NCBI GenBank assembly: GCA_903883985.1
Contig: CAISDD010000232.1
Coordinates: 1-14,439, forward strand
Direction: 5' to 3'
Length of the DNA stretch: 14,439 nucleotides
Origin: an uncultured Pseudomonadota bacterium
GTDB taxonomy: Bacteria > Pseudomonadota > Gammaproteobacteria > Burkholderiales > Thiobacillaceae
In this document: positions 1-7,244 of the stretch, piece by piece
How the letters are laid out: each line of letters begins with the position of its first letter
How positions within the stretch are numbered: position 1 is the stretch's first letter
Notes under the pieces: generated by a model
What the model was told of the DNA's origin: nothing
The model's input: only the letters and a program-made list of their open reading frames with translations
Databases searched by the model: none
Translations under genes and position numbers: made by a program

Positions 1-1
1 C

Positions 2-181
2 CGCGAGTTCCAGATTTTTCGCATGCTGGCGGGCGGCCAGTCCGTCAACGATGTCGCTCATGCGCTTTCCCTGTCCGCGAACACGGTCAGCACCCACAAG
101 CGCCGCCTCATGGACAAACTCGGCATCGACAACAACGCCGGACTGGTGCGCTACGCCGTCAGCCACCAACTCATCGAGTGA
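2..181 (+). CDS. LuxR/NarL-type response regulator, C-terminal end (partial)
   Basis: The first 59 codons read, without a stop, as the DNA-binding end of a LuxR/FixJ-type regulator; the N-terminal part lies before the window. Visible are the start of the helix-turn-helix (REFQIFRMLAGGQSVNDVA), the recognition-helix part (LSANTVSTHKRRLMDKLG) and the usual closing segment with an Asn/Ala-rich turn, ending VSHQLIE. The pattern TVSTHKxRxMxKL is typical of the NarL/FixJ two-component response regulators, so a phospho-receiver domain is expected upstream, though it cannot be seen. The protein should bind DNA as a phosphorylation-controlled transcription factor. Its target is unknown. It lies upstream of two small genes and a c-di-GMP enzyme on the same strand, but the 282-base gap and a REP-like hairpin make cotranscription doubtful. 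Confidence 0.88.
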   Translation, partial: REFQIFRMLAGGQSVNDVAHALSLSANTVSTHKRRLMDKLGIDNNAGLVRYAVSHQLIE

Positions 182-215
182 GCTGTACCCCGGCTCTGGG
201 ATGAGTCCTGGCCGA

Positions 216-270
216 GGGAACCGGCTTGCCGGCGTTTGGAAGGGTTGCCATCGCGGGCAAGCCCGTTCCC
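216..270. repeat. REP-like inverted pair downstream of the response regulator
   Basis: Two 19-base arms face each other: GGGAACCGGCTTGCCGGCG at 216-234, and at 252-270 a sequence whose reverse complement is GGGAACGGGCTTGCCCGCG. The arms match at 17 of 19 positions. Each arm is also a small palindrome (CCGGC-TT-GCCGG and CGGGC-TT-GCCCG), and the two differing positions pair with each other inside each arm, so the small hairpin is kept. This resembles the REP/BIME elements of Pseudomonas and relatives, which are spread by RAYT transposases. Here it sits 35 bases after the regulator stop codon and could act as a transcript end or mRNA-stabilising structure. No RAYT gene is in the window. The rest of the 182-463 gap shows no convincing gene or promoter. 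Confidence 0.7.
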
Positions 271-463
271 ACACCACCGCCCTGTACCAACCCTGCTGCC
301 GACCTCCACGGCGCCTGGTCACAGGTATCTCCTGTAGATAATCAACGACGGCAAATTCAAGCGTTCACGACTGCCTCCTGCCTCGTATCTCGAATAAATT
401 GCACTCGCTGGCTCTCGCTACCACAGCGATTTCGAGAATTTGCGCATAGCCCAAGGAGACCGT

Positions 464-703
464 ATGAGTGGCATTTCAGCCCAAATTACATTGCCCAGGC
501 CGATACTGGCACCAAGCGGAGAGGCGCTGGCGCGATTGATCGGAGATTTTCTCGCATGGCTTGAACTCAACAAGGGTTTGCGCCTGTGTGAGGCATACAA
601 ACCCCAGTACGACTGGTACGTGCCCATCCCGACCAACGCCGGGACACTGGCGCTCGAGTTTCTCGAAGGATCGGCCGTGCTCGACCAGGAGAAACACGCA
701 TGA
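464..703 (+). CDS. Small protein of unknown function (79 aa), first of a coupled pair
   Basis: I do not recognise this family. The ATG at 464 is preceded by a good Shine-Dalgarno AAGGAG at 453-458; a TTG at 440 would extend the frame by eight codons but has no such site. The product is small and mildly acidic, with a helical-looking stretch (GEALARLIGDFLAWLELNKG, about residues 18-37) followed by an aromatic, strand-like segment (YDWYVPIP). It has no signal peptide, membrane segment, cysteine cluster or helix-turn-helix that I can see, so it is probably cytosolic. Its stop codon overlaps the start of the next gene as ATGA (700-703), so the two are almost certainly translated together and may act as partners. 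The c-di-GMP enzyme gene follows on the same strand, 62 bases beyond the second gene. Confidence 0.72.
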   Translation: MSGISAQITLPRPILAPSGEALARLIGDFLAWLELNKGLRLCEAYKPQYDWYVPIPTNAGTLALEFLEGSAVLDQEKHA

Positions 704-927
704 AGACGCTGAATAGCCACTCGAACATCAAGATCGGCATCACCCGCGCCGACGGAGATCGGTACCTGGTGATGACGCTCGACAGCGAATCGCAATGCGA
801 CCGCCACCAACTCTCGTTGGCCCAGGCGCGCGCCCTCTCACTGGAACTCATCCGCCAGGCCTATCAGGCGGAGCTCCGGAGTCGCCTGAAAAAACCCGAG
901 CAAGCAGCTCCCTTGCCCCCGCGATAA
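700..927 (+). CDS. Small basic protein of unknown function (75 aa), second of a coupled pair
   Basis: The start codon overlaps the stop of the previous gene (ATGA), the usual arrangement for translational coupling. The product has a probable beta-rich first half (IKIGITRADGDRYLVMTLDS) and a helix in the second half (LSLAQARALSLELIRQAYQ), then a basic, proline-rich tail (KKPEQAAPLPPR). The 'LSLAQARALSLELIRQA' segment looks like the short C-terminal helix common in small conserved proteins where a sheet carries one helix, but I cannot name the family. It has no signal peptide or membrane segment. The 62 bases to the next gene contain no obvious terminator, so the pair and the PAS-GGDEF-EAL gene may form one operon. 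The assignment as a real gene rests on the coupling and the coherent protein. Confidence 0.68.
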   Translation: MKTLNSHSNIKIGITRADGDRYLVMTLDSESQCDRHQLSLAQARALSLELIRQAYQAELRSRLKKPEQAAPLPPR

Positions 928-989
928 TTTTGAGCCTAAGCGATGAGCAAGCAATGCCCGCCCTGTTCAGACCGAATTAAAGGAAAGTC

Positions 990-3248
990 ATGAGCCCGAA
1001 GCCCGCCGATGACCTTCGCCGTAGCGCCGAGATTCGCCTTGTCCAGATGCCGCCGACTGCACCGGAAATCGCAGCCGACGAGCTGCTGCATGAATTTCAT
1101 CTCTATCAGATCGAACTCGAGATGATGAACGACGAGTTGCGCCGCGCCCTGATCACCATTGAGGAAGCGCGCGATCGTTATCTCGACCTGTATGAGTTCG
1201 CTCCGGTCGGCTATTTCACCCTCAACAGCGCGGGCATGATCGCCGAAGTGAATCTCACCGGGGCGAGCCTGCTGGGAGAGGAACGCGGGCTGCTGCTGAA
1301 ACGCCGTTTTGCGCAATTCATCGCGCCGGAAGACCGGGACGAGTGGCACCAGGAAATCCTGCGGGTAGCACTGCATGGCGACCGAAAGAGCTTTGAACTG
1401 GCGTTGCAACGCGCCGATGGCTCTCGTTTCCAAGCTCGTCTCGACTGTCTCCCTCGTACCGATAGCGGCAATAGGCCAGTGTTACGCGTCGCCCTGACGG
1501 ACATCAGCGAACGCCTGCTCGCGGAGGAGGAACTGCGTATCGCCGATATCGCCTTCGAATCTCGGGAAGGGATGGTGGTGACCGATGCCCAGGGCATCAT
1601 TGTTCGAGCCAACCAGGCCTTCTGCCGTCTCACCGGCTATAGAGCCAACGAGGTGGTGGGCAACACGCTGGCTTTGCTCAAGTCCGAGCGCCACGACGAA
1701 GCGTTTCATCAAAACCTGTGGTCCTCCCTGGTGCGGGATGGCCACTGGCAGGGCGACATCTGGAACCGACATAAAAACGGCAAGGCCTACGCGGAGTGGA
1801 TGAACCTCGACGCCGTCAAGACGCCCGATGGGCGCACGACACACTACGTCGGCACCCTCTCTGACATCACCCGGAATGACGAAGCGAAGGCGGAGATACA
1901 CCGCCTGGCTTACTACGACCCGCTCACGCAACTGCCCAATCGCCGCCTCCTGATGGATCGTCTCGGCCAAGCGCTCGCCGCCGGCAGCCGAAGCGGGCGC
2001 CACGGCGCGCTACTTTTCCTCGACCTGGATGGCTTCAAGAACATCAACGACAACCATGGTCATGGCGTCGGCGATCTGCTGCTGATCGAGGTGACCCGGC
2101 GCCTGCACGAGGTCGTTCGCGAGGGAGATAGCCTGTCGCGCCTCGGCGGCGACGAGTTCGTGGTGGTATTGGAGAACCTCGGAGCGGAATCCGCCGAAGC
2201 AGCGATACAGGCCGAGTCTGTCGGGGAGAAAGTGCGCGAATCTCTGGCCCGACCGTACCAGCATGCGGGCCGGGAGATCCACTGCACCGCCAGCATCGGC
2301 ATCGCCCTGTTCCACGGCCATGACGAAGCGGTCGAGACCTTGTTCAAGCAGGCGGATTTGGCCCTATACCAGGCCAAGGGCGCAACGAAGAACTGCCTGC
2401 GATTTTTCGACCCGGCCATGCAGGCAACGATGGAAGAACGCGGCGTGCTGGAAAAAGACCTCGGCATGGCGGTCAAACGCGGGCAGTTGCAACTGCATTA
2501 TCAGGCGCAGATCGACCGCTCGCGTCGCATCATCGGCGCGGAGGCGCTGCTGCGCTGGCTGCACCCCAAGCGCGGCTTGGTTGCACCGGACGTATTCATT
2601 CCACTGGCTGAGGAAAGCGGCCTGATCCACAGCATCGGTCACTGGGTATTGAAGACGGCCTGCGCCCAGATCAAGGCCTGGGCCACCCATCCCGCCACCC
2701 GCGATCTGCGCCTGACGATCAACGTCAGCACCCGCCAATTTCGCCAGCCTGGTTTCGTCGACGAGGTGAGGCGGGTGCTGGTCAACAGCGGTGCGAACCC
2801 CTCCCGGCTGAAACTCGAGGTCGCTGAGAACCTGTTCGCGAACAACGCGACCGACATCACCAACAAGATGCAGGAACTCAAGACCCTGGGCATCGGCTTC
2901 TCAATGGATGATTTTGGCGCCGGTCACTCCCTACTTTCCTACCTTAAGCGACTACCCCTGGAACAACTCAAGATCGACCGTTCCTTCGTCAGCAACCTGG
3001 CCACTGATGACAACAACGCCGCCATCGTCCAGACGCTCATTGCGATGGGGCAAGCCATGGGACTGAAGGTAATCGCCGAGGGCGTGGAAACCGAGGCGCA
3101 ACTCGAATATCTCGACCAGCATGACTGCACCCACTTTCAAGGCGACGTATTCAGCCAAGCGCTGCCCCTGCCCGAGTTCGAAAAACTCCTGGACGCCCCC
3201 CCCCGGAAGACACGAACCCCGCGCCCGCCCCGCTCACCCACAGCGTGA
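990..3248 (+). CDS. PAS-PAS-GGDEF-EAL bifunctional-type cyclic-di-GMP enzyme
   Basis: This is a 752-residue soluble sensor protein that makes and/or degrades the second messenger c-di-GMP. In order: a helical N-terminus (about 25-62, with LLHEFHLYQIELEMMNDELR), PAS 1 (about 63-178), PAS 2 (about 183-298), GGDEF (about 302-470) and EAL (about 482-735). The cyclase active-site motif GGDEF is intact at 386-390, and the allosteric I-site RxxD (R377-D380) sits exactly five residues before it. In the EAL domain, EAL (518-520), NVSTRQF, DDFG (640-643), KIDRSFV, AEGVE and QG are present; the loop usually written ExTES reads EVAEN, and DDFGTGYS reads DDFGAGHS. Both activities are therefore plausible, and which one dominates cannot be read from sequence. 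No membrane segments are seen. AGGAAAG at 981-987 is the ribosome site. The last 17 residues are a Pro/Arg tail after a C9 tract. Confidence 0.95.
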   Translation: MSPKPADDLRRSAEIRLVQMPPTAPEIAADELLHEFHLYQIELEMMNDELRRALITIEEARDRYLDLYEFAPVGYFTLNSAGMIAEVNLTGASLLGEERGLLLKRRFAQFIAPEDRDEWHQEILRVALHGDRKSFELALQRADGSRFQARLDCLPRTDSGNRPVLRVALTDISERLLAEEELRIADIAFESREGMVVTDAQGIIVRANQAFCRLTGYRANEVVGNTLALLKSERHDEAFHQNLWSSLVRDGHWQGDIWNRHKNGKAYAEWMNLDAVKTPDGRTTHYVGTLSDITRNDEAKAEIHRLAYYDPLTQLPNRRLLMDRLGQALAAGSRSGRHGALLFLDLDGFKNINDNHGHGVGDLLLIEVTRRLHEVVREGDSLSRLGGDEFVVVLENLGAESAEAAIQAESVGEKVRESLARPYQHAGREIHCTASIGIALFHGHDEAVETLFKQADLALYQAKGATKNCLRFFDPAMQATMEERGVLEKDLGMAVKRGQLQLHYQAQIDRSRRIIGAEALLRWLHPKRGLVAPDVFIPLAEESGLIHSIGHWVLKTACAQIKAWATHPATRDLRLTINVSTRQFRQPGFVDEVRRVLVNSGANPSRLKLEVAENLFANNATDITNKMQELKTLGIGFSMDDFGAGHSLLSYLKRLPLEQLKIDRSFVSNLATDDNNAAIVQTLIAMGQAMGLKVIAEGVETEAQLEYLDQHDCTHFQGDVFSQALPLPEFEKLLDAPPRKTRTPRPPRSPTA
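3196..3204 (+). repeat. C9 homopolymer in the 3' end of the GGDEF-EAL gene
   Basis: Nine consecutive C bases lie just after the codons for EKLLDA and decide the reading frame of the final residues. As given, the protein ends 16 codons later. Loss of one C would open a frame running to 4044, antisense to the PilZ gene. Gain of one C would give a hydrophilic tail (PEDTNPAPAPLTHS...) ending near 3354. The EAL domain is complete before the tract, so catalysis should not depend on it. It may be a slippage site or an assembly error. Confidence 0.85.
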
Positions 3249-3252
3249 GCGA

Positions 3253-3558
3253 TCAAGCGTTCCAGCAAACCGCTGCGTCCGCGCAGATGAAGCGCGCGGC
3301 GATCCCTTCTTCCCATTTTCGCACGACCCGGATCGGCAGCCAGCACTCCGCCTGAATCCGCTCCACACACCCCAACAGGATGTCCAGGTACCTGCCGGGG
3401 TCAAGTTCGCCGCTGGAATAGTCCTGCTGGATGCGCAGCAACAGGCCGTGATCGCTCATGTCTACCGACGTGCCACTAGCGACCAACATCCCGTAGGCGT
3501 ACACCTGCATGCCCTGCGCCAGGGGAACGCGCTGACTCATGCGCCGCTCATTGCCCAT
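3253..3558 (-). CDS. Single-domain PilZ protein, likely c-di-GMP receptor
   Basis: The 101-residue product matches a minimal PilZ domain. The two c-di-GMP-binding signatures are present: RxxxR near the N-terminus (R6-MSQ-R10 in NERRMSQRVPL) and DxSxxG (D33-M-S-D-H-G38) followed by a hydrophobic strand (LLLRI). The start chosen is the ATG at 3558, with a strong GGGAGGG site five bases upstream on the minus strand; a longer frame reaches 3657 but lacks the PilZ pattern and a better ribosome site. PilZ proteins change the activity of motility, secretion or polysaccharide partners when c-di-GMP rises; the partner here is unknown. The gene ends four bases from the end of the GGDEF-EAL gene, facing it, which supports a local c-di-GMP circuit. 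No signal peptide or membrane segment is seen. Confidence 0.85.
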   Translation of the reverse strand: MGNERRMSQRVPLAQGMQVYAYGMLVASGTSVDMSDHGLLLRIQQDYSSGELDPGRYLDILLGCVERIQAECWLPIRVVRKWEEGIAARFICADAAVCWNA

Positions 3559-3934
3559 ACCACCCTCCCGAAACAGACAGACCGCCCGCCGGCGAAAAAC
3601 AAGCAACCGAGCACTCGCACAAGCGACCAACAAACGCAGCCCAACCCGGTCACACACATAGGTTATAGCAATTATTCGCCCCTCTTTCTGCCTATTCTCT
3701 TGAAAAACAAAACTGTAAGGCTCTGCTTTTCCACGAACACCTGGCGCGCGCTTTGCGAGATTGGGAAGCTCTCAAGTCGTTCGCCGTCCCTGAGTACGAC
3801 TCGGCCCCACGCGCAGCCCCCGCCGCTTCAGCGGCGACGGACACCGCACCTCGCAGGCATCCGGCCGAATCGAACGAGGCCAACTCGGACTCCTTTTCCG
3901 TGCCGGAGCACCTACCCCCAGCACAGCCCCGGGA
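3559..3934. other. Gene-free stretch between the PilZ and UspA genes
   Basis: I find no credible gene in these 376 bases; open frames here have arginine/proline/serine-rich shadow composition. The part 3650-3720 is clearly more AT-rich than its surroundings and holds the likely promoter of the PilZ gene. A short GC hairpin (CGCCGC-TTCA-GCGGCG, 3821-3836) lies about 100 bases past the UspA stop codon on its transcript, but no T-run follows, so it is not a standard intrinsic terminator. Confidence 0.6.
3662..3670 (-). promoter_or_regulatory. Candidate extended -10 promoter for the PilZ gene
   Basis: The minus strand reads TGCTATAAC, matching the extended -10 pattern TGnTATAAT at all but the last base. 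It lies in the only AT-rich patch upstream of the gene, and would give a leader of about 95 bases. There is no good -35 hexamer 16-18 bases upstream, which is tolerated with an extended -10. This is inference from motif only. Confidence 0.3.
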
Positions 3935-4387
3935 TCACGCCTGACGGTAAACCAGGACGGGAATGGTGCAATGCGTCAACACCTTCTGGGTTTCCGACCC
4001 GAGAAGCAAGGCGCTCGCGCCGCGGCGGCCGTGCGAAGCCATGAAGATGAGGTCGCAGGACCGGCTCCGGGCCGCGGCGATGATCCCTTCATGGACCGTC
4101 TCGAAATCATCGCTGAACGTTACACACGCAACGCCAGCGGCGGCTGCGCGGGCAGCGGCCCGCGCCAGGATCGCCTCGGCTCTTAGCTCCGTGACGTGGC
4201 GATAGGATTCGTAGTAGGCCGCATCGTCGAACAGCGGCTCACCGGCCATCGAGCCGGGAAAATAGGCCGGTTTTGCGTGATAAAAGGTCAGCCGGGCAGA
4301 GGCTTCCCCGGCGAAAACACAAGCCCGAGCGACCGCAGAATCGGACAACTCGCTGCCATCTACGGGTACCAGGATGTTCTTGAACAT
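3935..4387 (-). CDS. Universal stress protein, UspA family
   Basis: This is a 150-residue single Usp domain, the usual length. It opens with the family pattern MFKNILVPVDGSELS (Asp10 in the nucleotide-binding region) and ends with the ATP-binding stretch MASHGRRGASALLLGS (116-131). Measured against the pattern G-2x-G-9x-G(S/T), the first Gly is Ala117, while G120, G130 and S131 are present; this Ala is common in proteobacterial members, so nucleotide binding remains plausible. Usp proteins are cytosolic dimers induced by starvation or respiratory stress; the partner is not predictable. The start ATG at 4387 has GAGGTGG three bases upstream. The gene follows sucA on the same strand after 145 bases, and a candidate promoter in that gap suggests it can be transcribed alone. 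Confidence 0.93.
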   Translation of the reverse strand: MFKNILVPVDGSELSDSAVARACVFAGEASARLTFYHAKPAYFPGSMAGEPLFDDAAYYESYRHVTELRAEAILARAAARAAAAGVACVTFSDDFETVHEGIIAAARSRSCDLIFMASHGRRGASALLLGSETQKVLTHCTIPVLVYRQA

Positions 4388-4431
4388 AATCCACCTCTAG
4401 CAAGGTTTGCGAGCACAAGCCGACAAAGCCG

Positions 4432-4460
4432 CCTACCGGCACCCCACCCCACCGGTAAGG
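4432..4460 (-). repeat. Inverted repeat in the leader of the UspA gene
   Basis: The arms TACCGG (4434-4439) and CCGGTA (4452-4457) face each other across a C-rich 12-base loop. With one bulged base the stem extends to CCTACCGG/CCGGTAAGG. It lies 45-73 bases before the UspA start codon, inside the predicted leader, and could be an operator or an RNA hairpin. No known binding-site consensus is matched. Confidence 0.4.
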
Positions 4461-4492
4461 AGTAACGCAAGGCGATCCGACTAGCCACTTTC

Positions 4493-4523
4493 ACTATAAG
4501 CGATGAAACGTCGAGCATCGCAA
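4493..4523 (-). promoter_or_regulatory. Candidate sigma-70 promoter for the UspA gene
   Basis: On the minus strand, TTGCGA (4518-4523, four of six matches to TTGACA) is followed 19 bases later by TATAGT (4493-4498, five of six matches to TATAAT). The spacer is two bases longer than ideal. An inverted repeat GCGATG/CATCGC (4500-4521) occupies the spacer and might be a regulator site or a weak end of the sucA transcript; it lacks a T-run. Transcription would begin about 100 bases before the UspA start. Confidence 0.3.
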
Positions 4524-4532
4524 CCGCGAAAT

Positions 4533-7244
4533 TCAAGGCAATGCGTCCAGAGCTGCCTGCAGGATATCGTCCAGTTGCTGTTTGTGCAGGCTGGCATAGC
4601 CGGTGGCCGGTGAGGAGGACTCCGGACGACCGGCGTAGCGCAGGGTGATGCCGGTGGCCATACGGATCGGGTAGGCGACGTAGCGCCAGGCTCCCTGGTT
4701 GAGCGGCTCGTCTTGCGCCCAGACGATGTCGCTCACCTGGGGATATCGCGCCAGGAGCGCAGCCAACTCCAGGTCTGGCCAAGGATAGAGCTGCTCCACG
4801 CGTATGAGCGCGATCTCGCCGATCTGCCGTGCCCGACGCTGACGCAGCAAGTCGTAATAAAGGCGGCCGGAGCAGAACACCAAACGCGTCACGCCAGCCG
4901 GATCCAGGGCATCGATTTCATCGATCAGGGGCAAGAAGGCCCCGTGTGCCAGTTCATCCAGGCGGGAACTGGCATCCGGGTTGCGCAGCAGGCTTTTGGG
5001 CGTGAACACGATCAGCGGCTTGCGATAGGGACGCACCACCTGGCGGCGCAGCAGGTGGAACATCTGTGCCGGCGTGGAAGGTTGCGTGATCTGGAAATTG
5101 TCGTGCGCGGCCAGTTGCAGGAAACGCTCGATACGCCCGGAAGAGTGTTCCGGACCCTGACCCTCGTAGCCATGTGGCAGGAACAAGGTGAGACCGGAGA
5201 GCAGGCCCCACTTGCTTTCCGCGGCGGCGATGAATTGATCCACCACGACCTGGGCGCCATTGACGAAGTCGCCGAACTGCGCCTCCCAGATCACCAACTG
5301 GTCGGGTGCTGCGCTGGCATAGCCATATTCGAAGCCAAGCACGGCTTCTTCCGAAAGCACAGAGTCGATCACCAGAAAGTTGGCCTGGCCGGGAATCAGG
5401 TTCTGCAAGGGAATATAGGCGCCGTCGTCCCAGCGATCGCGTTTCTGGTCATGCAGCACGGCATGGCGATGGAAAAAAGTGCCTCTCCCGGAGTCCTGTC
5501 CGGTCAACCGCACCGGAGCGCCTTCCGTGAGCAGGCTGGCGTAGGCCAGGTTTTCCGCCATGCCCCAGTCCAGAGGTAAGCGGCCCACGCCCATCAGGCG
5601 CCGGTCGTCGATGATCTTTTGCACCCGCGAATGCAGTACGAAATCGGCCGGAATCTCGGTCAACCGATGCGCCAGCGCCTGCAAGCGCTGCAAGGGGATG
5701 GCGCTGGGAGTGGCATCACGCCAGTGGGTGTTCCGGTAGAGGCTCCAGTCCGGCGCATAGGGGCTTCTCGCATCGGCCTGATGGCCTACGGGAGCGTCCA
5801 GGCTGGCGCGAAAGGCCAATACCATGGCCTCCGCCTCGCCGGCGTCGACCACTTCCAGTTCCGCCAGGCGCTGCGCGTACAACGCCCGCGTACTTTGCAG
5901 CGCCTGGATACGACGATACATGAGCGGCTGCGTGACCATGGGCTCGTCCTGCTCGTTGTGGCCCAGGCGGCGGTAGCAGATCAGGTCGATGGCGATATCG
6001 CGCTGGAATACCATGCGGTATTCCATGGCGATGCTCACCGCGCGCAACACCGCCTCCGGATCGTCGCCGTTGACATGCAGCACGGGTGCTTCGACGATCT
6101 TCATGACGTCGGTGCAATACAGGCTGGAGCGGGAGTCGCGCGGATCGGAAGTGGTGAAGCCGATCTGGTTGTTGATGACGATGTGCAGCGTGCCCCCCGT
6201 GCGAAAGCCCCGTGTGGCCGCCATGTTCAGGGTTTCCATCACCACGCCCTGGCCGGCGATGGCGGCGTCTCCGTGGATCAGCACAGGAACCACCCATTTT
6301 CCTTCGAGGTCGCAGCGTCGCTGCTGCTGCGCGCGCACCCAGCCCTCCACCACCGGATTGACGATTTCCAGGTGAGAGGGATTGAACGCCAGCACCACGC
6401 GTATCGGCCCACCAGCCGTTTCCAGTTGTGCACCGAAACCCTGGTGATACTTCACATCGCCTACCCTCTGGAGATTGCCCACGGCATGGTGGGCATGCTC
6501 GAACAACTCGATCACCGAGCGGTTCAGGACGTTGTGCAACACATTGAGGCGACCGCGGTGCGCCATGCCCAGGCCAATTTCCTGGACCCCGGCACGAGCG
6601 GCCATCTCCACCAGATAATTGAGCAGGGGGATCAGAGATTCGCTGCCTTCCAGCGAGAAGCGCTTCTGGCCAACGTAGCGGGTATGCAGGGTCTTTTCCA
6701 GGGTCTCAGCCGCGGTCAGTTGCGCCAGCAGCCAGCGTTGCAGCGCCGAGCTAATCTCCAGTCCGGCATCCCCTTCCACCCGCTGCTGCAGCCATCTCTT
6801 CTGCGTGGTGCTGGTGAGGTGCATGTATTCCAGTGACAGTGTGCCGCAATAGGCGCGCTGCAAACGCTCCAGGATGTGGCGCAAGGTGTCGCGGGGGGGG
6901 CCGACCAGTGAGCCGACATCGAACTCCCGGTCCAGCTCGGCGCTGCCTAGCCCATGACTGGCCGGGTCCAACTCCGGAATATGGCTCGGTGCCAGGTGCC
7001 GCAAGGGGTCCAGATCGGCGACGCGAAAGCCACGAAAACGGTAGGCATTGATGAGCTGCAACACCCCGACCTGGCTCGCCTCGCATTGCAACGGAGGCAG
7101 ATCTGGCACGGCGGGCGCCTCCGGGGGATGCGGGACGGCTCGCGGCCGCATCCATTCCGGACGTTCGGATTCGAGCGCGGCCAGGTAATCCGCACTACCA
7201 GAGAAGAGAGCCGTAACGGGGAGATCATCACGCAACATGTGCAT
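4533..7244 (-). CDS. sucA: 2-oxoglutarate dehydrogenase E1 component (thiamine diphosphate-dependent)
   Basis: The 903-residue product decarboxylates 2-oxoglutarate and passes the succinyl group to the lipoyl arm of E2 (SucB) in the TCA cycle. Family landmarks are all visible: VLQLINAYRFRG (61-72), GMAHRGRLNVL with the active-site His229, DVKYHQGF (263-270), NPSHLEIVNPVVEG (288-301), the ThDP/Mg motif GDAA...NNQIGF (325-363), GHNEQDEP, and in the C-terminal half GRGTFFHRHAV, QFGDFVNG, PHGYEGQGPEHSSGR and EQLYPWP. The ATG at 7244 directly follows an in-frame TGA, so the protein cannot start earlier. It has no clear Shine-Dalgarno site. Before VLQLINAYRFRG there are 60 residues, against about 91 that I recall for E. 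coli SucA; this N-terminal region is where E2 binds. No sucB or lpd follows: 145 bases later comes the UspA gene. Confidence 0.96.
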   Translation of the reverse strand: MHMLRDDLPVTALFSGSADYLAALESERPEWMRPRAVPHPPEAPAVPDLPPLQCEASQVGVLQLINAYRFRGFRVADLDPLRHLAPSHIPELDPASHGLGSAELDREFDVGSLVGPPRDTLRHILERLQRAYCGTLSLEYMHLTSTTQKRWLQQRVEGDAGLEISSALQRWLLAQLTAAETLEKTLHTRYVGQKRFSLEGSESLIPLLNYLVEMAARAGVQEIGLGMAHRGRLNVLHNVLNRSVIELFEHAHHAVGNLQRVGDVKYHQGFGAQLETAGGPIRVVLAFNPSHLEIVNPVVEGWVRAQQQRRCDLEGKWVVPVLIHGDAAIAGQGVVMETLNMAATRGFRTGGTLHIVINNQIGFTTSDPRDSRSSLYCTDVMKIVEAPVLHVNGDDPEAVLRAVSIAMEYRMVFQRDIAIDLICYRRLGHNEQDEPMVTQPLMYRRIQALQSTRALYAQRLAELEVVDAGEAEAMVLAFRASLDAPVGHQADARSPYAPDWSLYRNTHWRDATPSAIPLQRLQALAHRLTEIPADFVLHSRVQKIIDDRRLMGVGRLPLDWGMAENLAYASLLTEGAPVRLTGQDSGRGTFFHRHAVLHDQKRDRWDDGAYIPLQNLIPGQANFLVIDSVLSEEAVLGFEYGYASAAPDQLVIWEAQFGDFVNGAQVVVDQFIAAAESKWGLLSGLTLFLPHGYEGQGPEHSSGRIERFLQLAAHDNFQITQPSTPAQMFHLLRRQVVRPYRKPLIVFTPKSLLRNPDASSRLDELAHGAFLPLIDEIDALDPAGVTRLVFCSGRLYYDLLRQRRARQIGEIALIRVEQLYPWPDLELAALLARYPQVSDIVWAQDEPLNQGAWRYVAYPIRMATGITLRYAGRPESSSPATGYASLHKQQLDDILQAALDALP

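Noticed and set aside
418..810. 130-codon minus-strand open frame over the two small genes at 464-927
   Set aside because: The plus-strand pair has a good ribosome site and an ATGA overlap, while this frame has neither and its protein looks random. It remains a minor caution because the plus-strand genes are themselves unrecognised.
3821..3836. CGCCGC-TTCA-GCGGCG hairpin as terminator of the UspA transcript
   Set aside because: It lies about 100 bases past the stop codon and is followed by GC-rich sequence, not a T-run.
3121..4044. 307-codon plus-strand open frame from the end of the EAL gene to the UspA gene
   Set aside because: It overlaps the EAL 3' end and is antisense to the PilZ gene and part of UspA. 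Its low-complexity Pro/Arg/Thr sequence lacks any motif. It matters only as the frame reached if the C9 tract loses one base.
4500..4521. GCGATG/CATCGC hairpin after the sucA stop codon as an intrinsic terminator
   Set aside because: The stem has only six base pairs with a ten-base loop, and no T-run follows on the minus strand. It may simply be part of the candidate UspA promoter.
4713..5579. 288-codon plus-strand open frame antisense to the C-terminal part of sucA
   Set aside because: It is a shadow of a conserved coding region, with no ribosome site and no recognisable domain.
5619..6836. 405-codon open frame on the plus strand inside sucA
   Set aside because: It is antisense to strongly conserved SucA sequence. 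Its His/Arg/Gln-rich composition matches no family, as expected for a shadow frame in GC-rich DNA.
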